Positions 32,651 to 44,392 of a stretch of DNA of 64,000 nt are shown piece after piece (the stretch's first letter is position 1; the number at the start of each line of letters is the position of its first letter). The notes under the pieces are model-generated. The model did no database searches, was not told the DNA's origin, and worked only from the letters and a program-made list of their open reading frames with translations. Origin of the DNA: Hydractinia symbiolongicarpus (taxonomy: Eukaryota; Cnidaria; Hydrozoa; Anthoathecata; Hydractiniidae); the NCBI RefSeq assembly GCF_029227915.1, contig NC_079885.1:23685001-23749000 (forward strand), given 5' to 3'. The position numbers and the translations under genes are program-made.

Positions 32651-34465
32651 CTAAATTATTTCTAACGTTCTCCTACCTAAGTGGATTTTTCACTGGCCTC
32701 GTCGACTAGTTCATTCATAAAATTTAAGGTGTTAGCTGGCTAGCAAACAAATTCGCCTGCGAAACAGAATTTTTGGTTTGTTGAACTCACTGCAAATATC
32801 TTAATTTTACATAACATTGTTACTCTTTTTACGTGTTTTACACAGCATAAGCGTCTTTCCAGTGCAACTATGATTAACTGAATGTCTTAGCTTCCACTAC
32901 TGTAGATTGCTAATTTTAGCTTTAAGCTCCATACCCAGCTAAACTATGAGTTATGTTGTTATTTCTTTTTTAGCTATTTATAGCTTACTTTAGTAGTCAA
33001 AATTAGGGGTCTTTTTTTGACCACGAATTATAATGTAACAAGCCACTTAGTAAACGTGTAGGATAGAGTGAGGGCATTTTTTTATGCCCATAGAGTAAGA
33101 TTTTTCTCACGCTTCCTGTAAACTTTATAATGCAATACGTTAATTGGGGATATTTCTATTGTTTTGTTTTTAACATCCGGTTAAACTTTTGTAGCAAGCA
33201 TGTAAATTACCAGGTTACTTTTAAGGGTTGTTAATATTTTTACAAAGGTTGTTGACGTTCTTGAGGGGAAGTTTACGTGAGTTTATGTCATTACTGGTTA
33301 ATGTTTCATGAGAGGATGGTATGGTTGTCCGTTTATAGTATTCGTGCTGTTTTTTTTTTGATAATTTGTGAAAAAAATTTATGGAAATAAACCACATGCA
33401 ATACACTGAAAGAACAAATATTTGTAGAATTAGACTTCACTGTAAGCTGTTGTGTGAGGTGATTTCTTTCTATAGTTTGTGTTAAAAAATTTCGTTGGGA
33501 AGAACTAATTGTATGCGATATCAGTTTTGCTGAAAGAAATTTCCACGGTTTCACATTATTGTAGAGAATTTTACAAAATTTTTCAGAAATAAATGCTCCA
33601 TGATAAAAAAATACTGAATGTTTTAACTTAAACTATGTTTTTTTGACAATCTATGTTCAACTTGTGTATGGGAGGACCATATGCAAATTTATATACCAAA
33701 AGAAATAATTTGTATATATATACAATGATATTCTACACATTTTAAGTTGTATTTTGAATGAGTGAAGACTGTATGCACTTTAATCAGTAATTCTTCTATT
33801 GTTGGATTTGACGTGTTATACCCATTTTGTGGAAGATTTTATGGGTGAAAACAATATAGAACATGCCAAATGATCTTACTTTTGTTGATTTGGATTTGCT
33901 TCTTAGAAACTATTCTGTTTTACCTTTTAAAACATTCAATTTAAGTCTAGAACATCTTTTTATTTACACCCTATCTGACTTTTACTTAAAACCATGAAAA
34001 TTGTTTTTAACGATTTCTGAACTATTGTCTTCAAAATTGATATGCTGTCAAAAAAATGGATTACTGGCGCCTTGAAAATACCTAAATTTAGAATAGGCTC
34101 TTCAGTAATGTGACTAGATGCCGTCAAAGGTTTTTTAATGTAAAAGTGTATTACCTTAACTGATGAGATACGGCAGTGATAATTAGACCACTACTAATTA
34201 AATTTGTTTTTCGCATACTATGTAAGCTGTGTATGGTGTAAAACCTCTGGTAATATGTTTTGTATCGAAAGGTGGGGAAGAAGAAAGTTTTTGTAGAAAT
34301 ATAGTCAAATTTGACCATACTTGGTCCAGGAGTCTAATCACGTGATTATTACTTATGAAAGGAAATTTTATAAAAAACATATTTTTGTCTTGTAAAAGGG
34401 TTGTTTACAATCATATCAATTTACAATCAGAAAAGTATTATATTTGAAATATTAGTTCAATAAAG
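32651..34465. other. copy 1, no gene recognised
   Basis: AT-rich sequence with small unsupported frames on the minus strand (33221-33554 and 34198-34380). The frames are preserved in copy 2 only because the DNA is identical. Confidence 0.4.
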
Positions 34466-35030
34466 GGAAGATAAGTATTGTAAGAAAGACAATAGCGATA
34501 AAGCCGATTTTTCCTTTTGTATTGTACATTCTGAAATGGAAATTTCTGCTAGCTAGGAAATTTATATAATAATTCAAAATTGTTGCTGACGTAAGCATGG
34601 TCTTTATGGACGGAAGATAAGTATTGTAATGAAGACAATACCAATAAAGCCGATTTTTCCTTTTGTATTGTACATTTTAAACTGGAAATTTCTGCTAGCT
34701 AAGCAATTTATATAATAATTCAAAATTGTTGCTGACGTAAGCATGGTCTTTATGGACGGAAGATAAGTATTGTAATGAATACAATACCAATAAAGCCGAT
34801 TTTTCCTTTTGTATTGTACATTTTAAACTGAAAGCAATTTATATAATAATTCAAAATTGTTGCTGACGTAAGCATGGCCTTTATGGACGGAAGATAAGTA
34901 TTGTAATGAAGACAATACCAATAAAGCCGATTTTTCCTTTTGTATTGTACATTTTAAACTGGAAATTTCTGCTAGCTAAGCAATTTATATAATAATTAAA
35001 AATTGTTGCTAACGCCAGCACCGCCTTTGT
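34466..35030 (+). repeat. 146-bp tandem repeat, four copies, copy 1
   Basis: Units start at 34466, 34612, 34758 and 34889. The third unit is 131 bp through loss of GGAAATTTCTGCTAG-type sequence. Each contains GGAAGATAAGTATTGTAATG, AAAGCCGATTTTTCCTTTTG and GTTGCTGACGTAAGCATGG. The same array is at 48058-48622. Confidence 0.9.
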
Positions 35031-36356
35031 AGACCTCGACGTTGATTATTTCGGTGTGATCGTGCTAGGGAAAGAAAATAGCAAATTTTAAATACTGTCT
35101 ACTTGGCGTCTACTCGACTGCAAAGCATTTAACTTTTTTTAGCTATATCTAAGAAAAATAAAGAAAAACACTGTATTTGCCTCAATATATTTTTTAAGGT
35201 TGTGATAAGGATAATATGGATTATTCTAATATATTTTTTTCTAAAGTTGTAGTTAAGGATAACACGGATTTTAAATAGACCTATTTCAATATCCATTAGA
35301 ATTAGTGTGAACATGCCAGCCTGGTTGTTGGCGAAAGCTTGCTGAAAAGATATATGGATATGTCGTAGATTTTGTCGTTCTTTTTTATTTTTTTAATATC
35401 TCAAAAAACTGCTCCAACATGTTTTATACTTCTTGAGTTTCCGAATTTAAGCATTCTACTGTAAGAGAGCGATAGTGTTTTTAGAAGTGTTTTGTGCGCG
35501 GACGGTATACAGGAAAGCAGACGCAACTATCCGAACACACGGGTCGGTTGAATACAATACGGTACGTAGTTTAGTTGGTCAAATACAGTGATGATGTTTT
35601 ATAAACACAAACAGAAAAAGTACAAAGATACAAAAAGATAAACACAACATAAGGAAGTTAAGAATGTTTTAAATCATACAGAAAGCCTTATTAAAAAGTG
35701 GCTTTGTTTTATTTTTTTGAGGATAACCCAGATAACATAAAGTTACAAGTTTAACACTGTCTGACTCATAGAGGCCTAATCTTAGTTTCAAAGAGAATAA
35801 GAACAATTTTAAGAACCTTGAATGTATTTTCTTAGAGAAAAGAGCAACACTACACCTACTAAATATTTTTTAAAGAATAATAAATCTACAATACTAATAT
35901 AAATCTGAAAAGACAAACCGAAAAAATAAACTATTTGTGATTACTGAGTACACTGGGTTGAGCCGAAATATGTTCATTATAAATGTATACTAAATGGAAT
36001 GGCTCAAGCAGTAGAGTGTGACAATAATAACGATACATAGCTGGAAAGCACATCATCTCTGTGTACATAGCTAGCTATAACATCCTACCTATAATGTCAG
36101 GTTAACTTGGTAACTTTTGTAGGAAAATAATTATAGCCTATATAATTATAATATATATAAATTATAATTATTAAAGTTATATGAAGTTTCAGTAGACTAG
36201 GTAAACATTTTAGACCTTATATTATAGAATATAAACTTTTTAGAGCAGTAAGAAGAAGACGTTTGTTGAGCTATAGCTTGCTAGTCAACATTAAATTTGC
36301 CATAAATACACAGTAAATATTTACAATTTTTGTCACACTACCACTATTAATACCTT

Positions 36357-36919
36357 TTATATACTTTTATCCACTACGATCCTTTCAATAGAAGTTGAAA
36401 AATATAAAACCAATATTTGTTGAAAACTAATGTCAGAACAGCCTGTAAACAACTTGGCGTCCCGAACTTTATCCAAACTAACCTCGTTTTCATGCAATTT
36501 TTTGATTGTGCGCCACCGCGGCTGAACATGAAAAGGCGATATTATTATTACAAAGAACAAAGCTGCAGGATTGAGACCTGAAACTAAGAAAAACGGATTT
36601 GCTAAAGTTCGTCGTCCTGTATTAATATCTTTTGTTATCTCATTACCGACTTTCATACAGCGCAGTCTGCGTACGAGTAACGCGCTTGTAGGGACAAATT
36701 TTGCCTGTTTTTGTTTGACTCGATAGCCCAGTCAAGTTTCTCAGTCACTTTCTCACAAAAAATTATGTGTGTCATACGGAAAAAGGCAGTATGTGTAACG
36801 TTCTGTTGTTTCTTTCCTAATTCTTTCCATTTTATACTAACGTTTAACTTTTGAATAACGTGTTGATATGGTGCTGCTAGTCCTCTCTGTGGCATTTTAA
36901 CTTTATTAAAACGCTTCAA
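36357..36919 (-). other. two overlapping minus-strand open frames, unrecognised, copy 1
   Basis: A frame ending at 36653 contains MPQRGLAAPYQHVIQKLNVS and EKVTEKLDWAIESNKNRQN. A second frame, 36656-36357, contains MKVGNEITKDINTGRRTLAN. The first has a balanced composition and could be coding. In copy 2 a G-to-A change turns its Trp (in IKWKEL) into a stop, arguing against constraint on that copy. No family recognised. Confidence 0.25.
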
Positions 36920-37460
36920 GTAAGAACAACTTACAGAAAGGATCGATTTACACTCTTATTTATACATCGCAGCTTTTAAAACCTCCCGCACAATGGAGAC
37001 AAATGCTTTACAAAACGCCACCAGTTGGTAATGACACATGTCTATGGAAATAAAAGTATCTCTTGGGTCAAGGAAAGTTTTTCTTCTTAGACTGTAATTG
37101 TAGATTGTACCAACCAGCTACAAAAAAACACAAATTTTCCTGACGAGTCTCGGTTATCAAACTGCACAATTCAGAAACAATTCAGCGGGTGAGAAGTATC
37201 AAGTTCATCCGGAGCGTTTTGCAGGGCTCTTTATGCCACGAAACGTTATTGGCACTTGAGAAATACACCTTATTCGTGAGAGACATAGAATCAGATCCGT
37301 TATAATCTGTTTATTCAGATTGGTTGAAAATGGACTAGCGCACTTTCGTTCATGTTATTAAAAGATAAAAATCTTCTGTGTTTCATATGGTGCGGCCTAG
37401 ATACCAAAGGCATACAGGCTCTGCATTTGCGGAAATAAAAAATGGATCAATTTAGTTTCT

Positions 37461-37935
37461 GTACGGGTTTTTCTTAATAACTCCTTAACGGTACACTGCA
37501 TAGCTATGATACTTATTGAGTTTCAGTATTTATCTATTAGACACGTGATTAATCCGATTTCCCAATTTTTTCGGATGTTACCAAAAAATCGGAAAAACCC
37601 GGATTTTCGGGCAATTTTTGTCAATTTCTTGTAAAATCTATGTAAAAACCGGAAAATATGTTAAATAACTTTTATATAGCTTCCAGAACAAAAGTAATTG
37701 AATTTTAAGCAGTCGTTGGCATTTTGATAAATTTCCAAACTTTTTTGATGACGTCACAGAAAATGTGCTGACGCAAGCAACTATTTATTACCGCCATTTT
37801 GTTCCTTTTGTGACGTATTATAAGTGTGCCAAGTTCGATTCAATATAAACGATCCTATGAAAAGTTATTAAGGAGGGGGAATTCGCCCCTGCCCCAGGTC
37901 AAAAATGTTCGAAAAAACCCGGACCGAATAGGGTT
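37461..37935 (+). mobile_element. older piggyBac-like MITE remnant, copy 1
   Basis: Starts in TACGGGTTTTTCTTAATAAC (homologous to a subterminal part of the MITE at 50828) and ends CCCGGACCGAATAGGG followed by TTAA. The 5' terminus is missing, and a segment of about 197 bp present in copy 2 is deleted between GACAC repeats near 37545. It contains the TTAA at 37486 that is the empty site for the copy 2 insertion. Confidence 0.6.
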
Positions 37936-38579
37936 AACTCTTAGTAAATTGTTGAAGTCAAAGGTTACCAAGACAGAATAGAAGAAATCTTTTGCAAGCT
38001 TAAGATGATCACAAACGTTACCCTTCTACTATAAAGACTATTTTTGCGAAAAGGCACTCATACCTAATTTTGTTTGGATTTAAGGCAGTACATAGACAGT
38101 ACATATATTTCTACATGTGTTCAAAAAGTTCGAAAGCGATTAATCGACTCGTGTATGGCTGCTTTAAGATAAGCATATTTCAAGCGTGACTCCCTGAAAT
38201 CTAGGCGCATGTGAGGAGCAAAACATGTATTGATGCTAACTAAAATAAAAATATTTTTCTGAACATAATATTTTTCCATGCAACTGAGCATACAGGCGGA
38301 AAGTACCAGAAACATCACTTCTCCTTTTATAATAAAATTAATCTAGTGTCTTAAATCGTTCTTATTAACACGCTCAAGTTACATCCAAGGACAAAAACAA
38401 GAAACAAACAATTAAATAAATAAACATATAGAATTATAGAATTAACTCAGTGGACATTAAGGCGTCAAATGTTCAGTACGTTTCAACAGGAAAATACTCG
38501 ATGTTAAATGTGGAGCCAATAGTTAGTAAAAGATATATGAATTTTCTGATATTTCCTTAGTAGCTAGACTAGTATAGAA

Positions 38580-39025
38580 AGTGTTGCAGAGAGGTTGCCA
38601 AGGCAAAAGCATTAAGCACGGCAAGGAAAGGGCACGGCAAAGGCAGGCAAGGAAACAGGGCACGGCAAAGAGGCAGACAAGGAAACAGTAAGGCAGGGGT
38701 AGACAAGGCATGGTAGGCACAAGCAAGTCAAAGGCATTGAGCACGGCAAGGAAAAGGCACGGCATATGCAGGCAAGGAAACAGGGCACGGCAAAGGCAGA
38801 CAAGGAAACAGGAAGAAGAATCAGTAAGGCAGGGTTAGGTAAGGCACAGGCAAGGCAAAGGCATTAATGAAGGCAAGGAAAAGGCACGGCATAGGCAGGC
38901 AAGGAAACATGAAGAGGAATCAGCAAGGCAGGGGTAGGCAAGGGCATGGCAGGCACCAGAAAAAGGCATGAAAAGGGTAGGCAAAGGCACGGTGAGTGAT
39001 GGCAAGGCAGGCAGGGACCTTAATA
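38580..39025 (+). repeat. purine-rich GGCAAGG-type minisatellite in the spacer
   Basis: Degenerate repeats of GGCAAGGAAA, GGCACGGCAAAGGCAGGCAA and similar over about 450 bp, strongly strand-asymmetric (almost no T). It begins right after the end of duplication copy 1. The minus-strand frames across it are low-complexity artefacts. Confidence 0.85.
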
Positions 39026-39726
39026 GAAACTCTCCCCTCTACAACTCAAATATTACGTATTCTCAATATATCTAAATATTAAGTTGCAAATTTCAAATTC
39101 AGTACCTAAAAACAGGATATTACATTTATATAAGGGCCATATACAGCGAATTATCAGAATTATGTGTCAATACAAGAAGTTAAACCTTTTTTTTAAATTA
39201 AAGATTAAAAGTCAACTTGGTTCGAATGAATTTGACAATATTGGTTTTTAATAACTCTAACAACAATAAAAGTCAAGATACAGAAATGATCGCAGAAGTC
39301 AACGAGAGTCATTTTTTAAAAACGCCTATTTTGGTTTCTTGTTCAACAAAAAATTGTTAGTTTCATTCAAAGTTTTAGAAAAAGAAAAATGATAGTGGCG
39401 CCAGGAAAGTATAATTCGATGGCCTAAACCACGTGTTCCATTTTGTCCAATCAAAGCAAAGAACTTTTGTGTTTGGAAAAATCTACGTGATCCATTTTGT
39501 CCAATCAATCAATGATATTACATTTTGTTTATAATCTGACCAATTAGAATCCGTGAAAACACGGCATCGGTGTCCCCACCATTACGGTTCATGACCAATA
39601 TGGTATGGGAGCGTTAACATATTACGTAATCAAGTTGGGGGGCATCGAAATTGCTTACGCTTGAATATGGGGGAGGGGGGAGGGGTCAAGTGGGTTGATG
39701 GGGTGTGAAAAATATCAACTATCTAA
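39026..39726. other. spacer, no gene recognised
   Basis: Contains two copies of TCCATTTTGTCCAATCAA (about 39437 and 39491) and a G-rich run (39668-39685). No coding region. Confidence 0.45.
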
Positions 39727-40364
39727 AGCCGCTTTTACACGATCAAATTTTATATGACATACGATATATGATCATATAAACCACCTGCTCGTCTTATCAT
39801 ATGCAATGGTGTTTACACGATCATATATTGTGCATCGAATTTTACTTTCACTTCTTTTTCTTCATCAACATGAGGATGAGGACTTGCGCGGCTGCTGTAA
39901 TAATTGCAGTTGTCTCAAAAAAAGTCAAGAGGGGTTAAGCCGTGGCGGAGTAGGACTTGGATCTCGGAATTGCGTTTAGAAGAGGAGAATGACTAAGAAT
40001 TACTTGCAAATGGCGGCAGAAATTTTGACGAAATTCTTGGGCTTGTTGAAAAAATTTGTCTGTGTTTTTAGATTTTCTTTCTGCAATGTTTTTCTCTTGA
40101 ATATTCCCTCGCTCTTCTGTATGTTTGTTTCATGTTTACATAACTTCGGTACAATTGAAAACGCGTTATGATTGGTTAACATCTCAATTTCAAAAGAGGA
40201 CAATAGGTTTATATGATCATATATCATATAAAAAATAGGACGTGGTCTATCTTTAAAAATTCAATCATATATATATGATCATAAAAATTTTCATCATATA
40301 ACGTATGTTACACGATCAAATTTATAGTATATGTCATATAAAATTTGATCGTGTAAAAGCGGCT
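39727..40364 (+). mobile_element. PIF/Harbinger-derived non-autonomous element with TAA target duplication
   Basis: Terminal inverted repeats start AGCCGCTTTTACACGATCAA at 39727 and mirror at the right end (TTGATCGTGTAAAAGCGGCT ending 40364), continuing to about 34 bp. TAA flanks both sides (39724-39726 and 40365-40367), fitting the TWA duplication of Harbinger elements. The interior holds a broken transposase N-terminus at about 39940-40060: WRSRTWISELRLEEEND, then NYLQMAAE and FDEILGLVEK in different frames. It is an internally deleted, frameshifted derivative. Confidence 0.8.
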
Positions 40365-40472
40365 TAAAGCGTTTGTATTCGCCATATTCTATATCTTGCA
40401 TGTAAAATATAAAAGTAAAATATAAAACTGTAAATATCTAAAACTTTTGTAGGGTCTGGTTAACCGAGAAAA

Positions 40473-40760
40473 TAACAAGCAAAATACCATATGTGTGCAA
40501 TTTAATCCACTGTTGTTGTGTTTCAACGTAAACAGCGAACCAAATACTCCTGCTATACATATTCGTAACAAGCCTATAGAAATCACACTCTTTTCGTTTA
40601 TCCAAACTTCTTCTCTGAATTTGAAACTTGCACTGCTTCCAAGAATTAGGATTACAATACCATTGGCCATTTGAATAATGCCTAGATAGAATGAAAGGTT
40701 TTGTTGTAACATATAAAAATTAACGAAGTTTACTGTTGTTGGTAGTACAATATCGAAACC
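40473..40760 (-). pseudogene. truncated copy of the MS4A-like exon
   Basis: Carries the exon of 26881-27168 but stops at the duplication boundary within the third helix (HMVFCLL). No downstream exons or donor follow, so this copy cannot make the protein. It marks the left part of the duplication as derived relative to copy 1. Confidence 0.75.
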
Positions 40761-41237
40761 CTGAACGACACAAACCTGCGAGGTTACTCTACAGAAACGA
40801 GTAATAGTCCACCCTTGCTTAGAAAATTCAAATTTTACTCCAACCACTCAACCAACTAATTATTAATTTTGCCACAATTTCCACCTCGCCTTCCACGCCT
40901 TCCGTCCTCCGCCCTCTCCTCATCTACCTCTACCTCCGAAAAATAGGAATAATTTGACTGCAATAATGAAGACCCGTAAGATTTTACCAAACAAACGAAA
41001 AATTTATCATTCTAATAAACATTTAAAGCTATTCTTACCAAGGTTTTTAACCATAGAAACATTTCTTCTCAGTAGGCAGGTAACCATCTTTCCAGAAAAT
41101 AATTATAACTTTTTTACAGTGGTCACCTGTGTTAACAAAGATTGATTATCGTGAATAGAAGTGCATGAACGAGCAAGTTATAATGATGATGATGATCAAT
41201 AACATCTAATCACAGAATTAATTTTCGTAACTGTTTG

Positions 41238-41372
41238 ATATATATATATTATAATACCCGTATCCGTCTGTCCGTCTGTCACGCAAAATGGTACCGCAAT
41301 TAGCGAGATGCTCGCAGTGAGGTATTAAAAGGACGGGCGAACCTATGAATTTTTTCACGGGCCACCGGCTAG
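41238..41372 (+). mobile_element. mini-Helitron in duplication copy 2
   Basis: Identical to the element at 27646-27780, carried along by the segmental duplication. Confidence 0.6.
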
Positions 41373-41396
41373 TATATTAATGATACTGTATTTATA

Positions 41397-42810
41397 TACT
41401 TACTTAGAGAAAGTATTGATATAGATAAGATGCAATTTGGTTTTGTTCCAGGGCGTGGCACTACAGATGCAATATTTTTACTCAGACAGCTTCAGGAAAA
41501 GTATTTAGGAAAGAGAAAGAATCTCTATTTTGCCTTTGTAGATTTAGAGAAAGCTTTTGATAGAGTGCCACGTAAAGTTATTTGGTGGGCTATGAGAAAA
41601 TTAGGTGTGGATGAGTGGCTAGTTACGATGGTTCAGTCTATGTACAGCAATGCTAGAAGTCGTGTCAGGATTAACGATTCACTTAGTGATGAATTTAGTG
41701 TAAATGTTGGTGTACATCAAGGTTCTGTACTTAGTCCTTTGTTGTTTATTCTAGTCTTAGAAGCGCTGTCGATGGAGTTCAGAACAGGTTGTCCATGGGA
41801 GTTATTGTATGCAGATGATTTGGTTCTCATAGCAGAGTCGATGGAAGAATTAGTTGAAAAGTTTGAGAAGTGGAAGAAAGGACTAGAAGAGAAAGGGCTG
41901 AAGGTAAACACAGCAAAGTCTAAAGTCATGATAAGTAGCATTGCAGCCAAGTGTGACCTTGTAGTTGGAAAGTGGCCTTGTGGAGTTTGCAGGAAAGGGG
42001 TTGGTAGTAACTCAATTTTTTGTCAGACTTGCAAGCATTGGGTACATAAGAAGTGCAGTAGTATTAGTGGAAGGTTAAGAGCTGGCATACCGTTTGTATG
42101 CAAGCGTTGCAAAGGTGAGATTATAGAGAATGAAGTATTTCCAGCTTTAATGATGTACAACAGTTGCTCGTTAGAGATAGTTAAGAACTTCTGTTACTTA
42201 GGTGATATGTTGGGCAGTGAAGGGGGTGTTGGAAGAAGTGTTACTTGCAGGATAGGTTCTGCTTGGAAAAAGTTTAGAGAGTTACTTCCTTTATTGACTA
42301 GCAGAGTCCTGTCAATTGAGGTAAAAGGTAGGTTGTATGAGGCCTGTGTAAGAAGTGTTATGTTGTACGGTAGTGAGACATGGGCAGTGAAGCAGGAAGA
42401 TCTTGACCGTTTAGAAAGGAATGATATGAGAATGGTTAGGTGGATGTGTAATGCCAGTCTGAGAGACAGAAAGAGTTCAGATGAGCTAAGAAGCAGGCTA
42501 AGTCTCCGTAGAATTAAAGATGTTATCCAGATAAGAAGATTAAATTGGCTGGGGCACTTGGAAAGAATGGAGGAGGATAATTGGGTAAGAAAGTGTAGAG
42601 ACTTGATAGTTCCTGGGGCAAAGCCCAGAGGCAGACCGAGAAAGACTTGGCAGGAGGTTATAAGGACAGACTTGATAGAGAGGAAGTTGAGTTTAGATCT
42701 AACACAGTCTAGATCAGATTGGAAGAGGGTCATTAATATACCCCGTCCAACCCATGCTAGCATGGAAAACGGACGTTAAGCCGAGAATGATGATGATGAT
42801 GATGATGATA
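41397..42810 (+). mobile_element. 5'-truncated LINE, copy 2
   Basis: Same truncation point and same (GAT)n tail length as at 27805-29218. The insertion therefore predates the duplication and is not a second transposition event. Confidence 0.85.
41430..42779 (+). CDS. LINE reverse transcriptase (partial) with PHD-like finger, copy 2
   Basis: 449 codons differing from copy 1 only at residue 179 (Ala in copy 1, Val here), just before the zinc-finger cysteines. Catalytic YADD and all Cys/His are intact. The near-absence of change shows very recent duplication or conversion rather than selection. Confidence 0.9.
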   Translation: MQFGFVPGRGTTDAIFLLRQLQEKYLGKRKNLYFAFVDLEKAFDRVPRKVIWWAMRKLGVDEWLVTMVQSMYSNARSRVRINDSLSDEFSVNVGVHQGSVLSPLLFILVLEALSMEFRTGCPWELLYADDLVLIAESMEELVEKFEKWKKGLEEKGLKVNTAKSKVMISSIAAKCDLVVGKWPCGVCRKGVGSNSIFCQTCKHWVHKKCSSISGRLRAGIPFVCKRCKGEIIENEVFPALMMYNSCSLEIVKNFCYLGDMLGSEGGVGRSVTCRIGSAWKKFRELLPLLTSRVLSIEVKGRLYEACVRSVMLYGSETWAVKQEDLDRLERNDMRMVRWMCNASLRDRKSSDELRSRLSLRRIKDVIQIRRLNWLGHLERMEEDNWVRKCRDLIVPGAKPRGRPRKTWQEVIRTDLIERKLSLDLTQSRSDWKRVINIPRPTHASMENGR

Positions 42811-43738
42811 CAGGTATATATAGTTGATTTTTAAAAAAAGGTTGTTATATAGATGATGGCCGCGGAAACGGCCGAAAGCTTATTGACATTAATCGCTGCA
42901 AAACAGTCTAATGTTAGCTATATAGCCAATGTTATACAATGCTTCAAATATACATATAGATTACTTAATTTTTATCACAGTACCCTAATCCTGCACTTGA
43001 GATGAGAGACAGCCGATCCAGAAATATGTAGAAGCAACAAGTCTTTCAGATGACTTATAAAAAGTTCTTAATATTCTGAGCTTTTTGGGTTTCATATACA
43101 GCAGAAGTGTGAAGAAATATTTTGGTTTGCGAATGCATTCTTTATCCAGGAAAAACATTTGATCACAGAAATAGGTACATATATAGTGGCCGCGGAAACT
43201 CTCTGCTTGTCTTGTTACAGCTAGCTAGCTTTCAACATGCGAAAACTTAAAACTTGCAAATAAAATTAAAAAAGTTAAAGAATCGTCCAAAAACAAACAA
43301 TTAAAATGGCTACCGCGAGACACACCGTCTTTTAAATTATCCGCACAAGGCCAGAACTTCATGAAGTACTCATCAAAGGAACGGTCCACCCCCATCACAA
43401 ATCAAACAGACAACTGTGACATTAATATAGAGAAAGAAAATCAAAATTTAAGTACATTTACATTAGGTGTGCATGATTAACTCCTTTAATTTGCATAATT
43501 AGTCTAATTAGTTGTTAAACAGATTTCTATGCCCTATTATCATATATTAAATCCCCAGCGACAATCGATATACAACAGTTTGATTATTCGCTGTTATGTG
43601 TTGTATAAAAAGTGTGGAACGAAATTTAAAACAACAACAACAACTTTGGTGTGTTACAGAATATGGTAAATAGCCGAACAAGCTTTGGATGAGACTTTCA
43701 CAAATATACAGGAAACGACTGCTGCCGAGTATTGTTTA

Positions 43739-44032
43739 ACCCTAGTTGGTCCGGGGTATTTCGGACATATTATAATTAGGGCTCATCACTCTCCCCTCAA
43801 TAACTTTTGATAGGCTTTTCTAAATGGAATCAGACTTACCACACTTATGTACGCCATGATCGGAACAAAATGGCAGCAATAAACTTTGACTAAAGTCAGC
43901 ACTTTTTCTATGACGTCATCAAAAGCTTAAAGTTTATTCAAAATACAACTATCTGCTTAAAATTTAATTATTTTATTTCAAGAGTGAACTTAAAAAATCC
44001 TAAATTTTGTGGGAGAACTTGGAATAATCACG
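43739..44032. mobile_element. piggyBac-like MITE fragment (inverted), copy 2
   Basis: Same fragment as at 30147-30440, duplicated with the block. Confidence 0.55.
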
Positions 44033-44332
44033 TGTCCAAGCTTAACAGAAAGATTTCACTTGATAAAATAAACTTTTGTTATGAGTTTTAAATTCTAAGC
44101 GTAAACCTAACTGAAGTAATTTTACTTTTCCCGACTTCATAGAGAGGAGTAGTTCCGAGTAATAGCCAATATCTAAAGGTCAGTTATGTATGGGACTTGA
44201 TTTCAATGTCAAAGTGTCTACTAGATAAGCATAAAAACTCAGTAAGTATCATAACCATGAAGTACATAAAGTAAACCAAAAACTAAAAACTAAAAACACC
44301 CAACAGGACCGCATTTAACTTAATTGTCCAAA

Positions 44333-44392
44333 ATGAAGTTGATCCTGTGTTTGATTTTCTGTAGCGTTGTAACAGGACAATTCACATTTTAA
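44333..44392 (+). CDS. signal-peptide-like mini-ORF, copy 2
   Basis: Identical to the frame at 30741-30800. No downstream exon of a secreted protein was recognised in this copy either. Confidence 0.35.
   Translation: MKLILCLIFCSVVTGQFTF

Larger units (their letters stand above)
26881..38568 (+). repeat. segmental duplication, copy 1 (11.7 kb)
   Basis: Matches 40473-52964 in the same orientation. The offset is 13592 up to 35495, 13337 from 35751 and 14396 by 38121. I noticed only three substitutions in the first 8.5 kb (about 28372, 31278 and 35200). Beyond 35.4 kb, blocks with roughly 2-3% difference alternate with an identical block (about 36090-36780). The left boundary cuts the MS4A-like exon; the right boundary is at TAGTAGCTAGA. 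Confidence 0.97.

Noticed and set aside
38523-38803. minus-strand frames rich in CLPCL/AFAVPC
   Set aside because: They translate the GGCAAGG minisatellite and are low-complexity artefacts.
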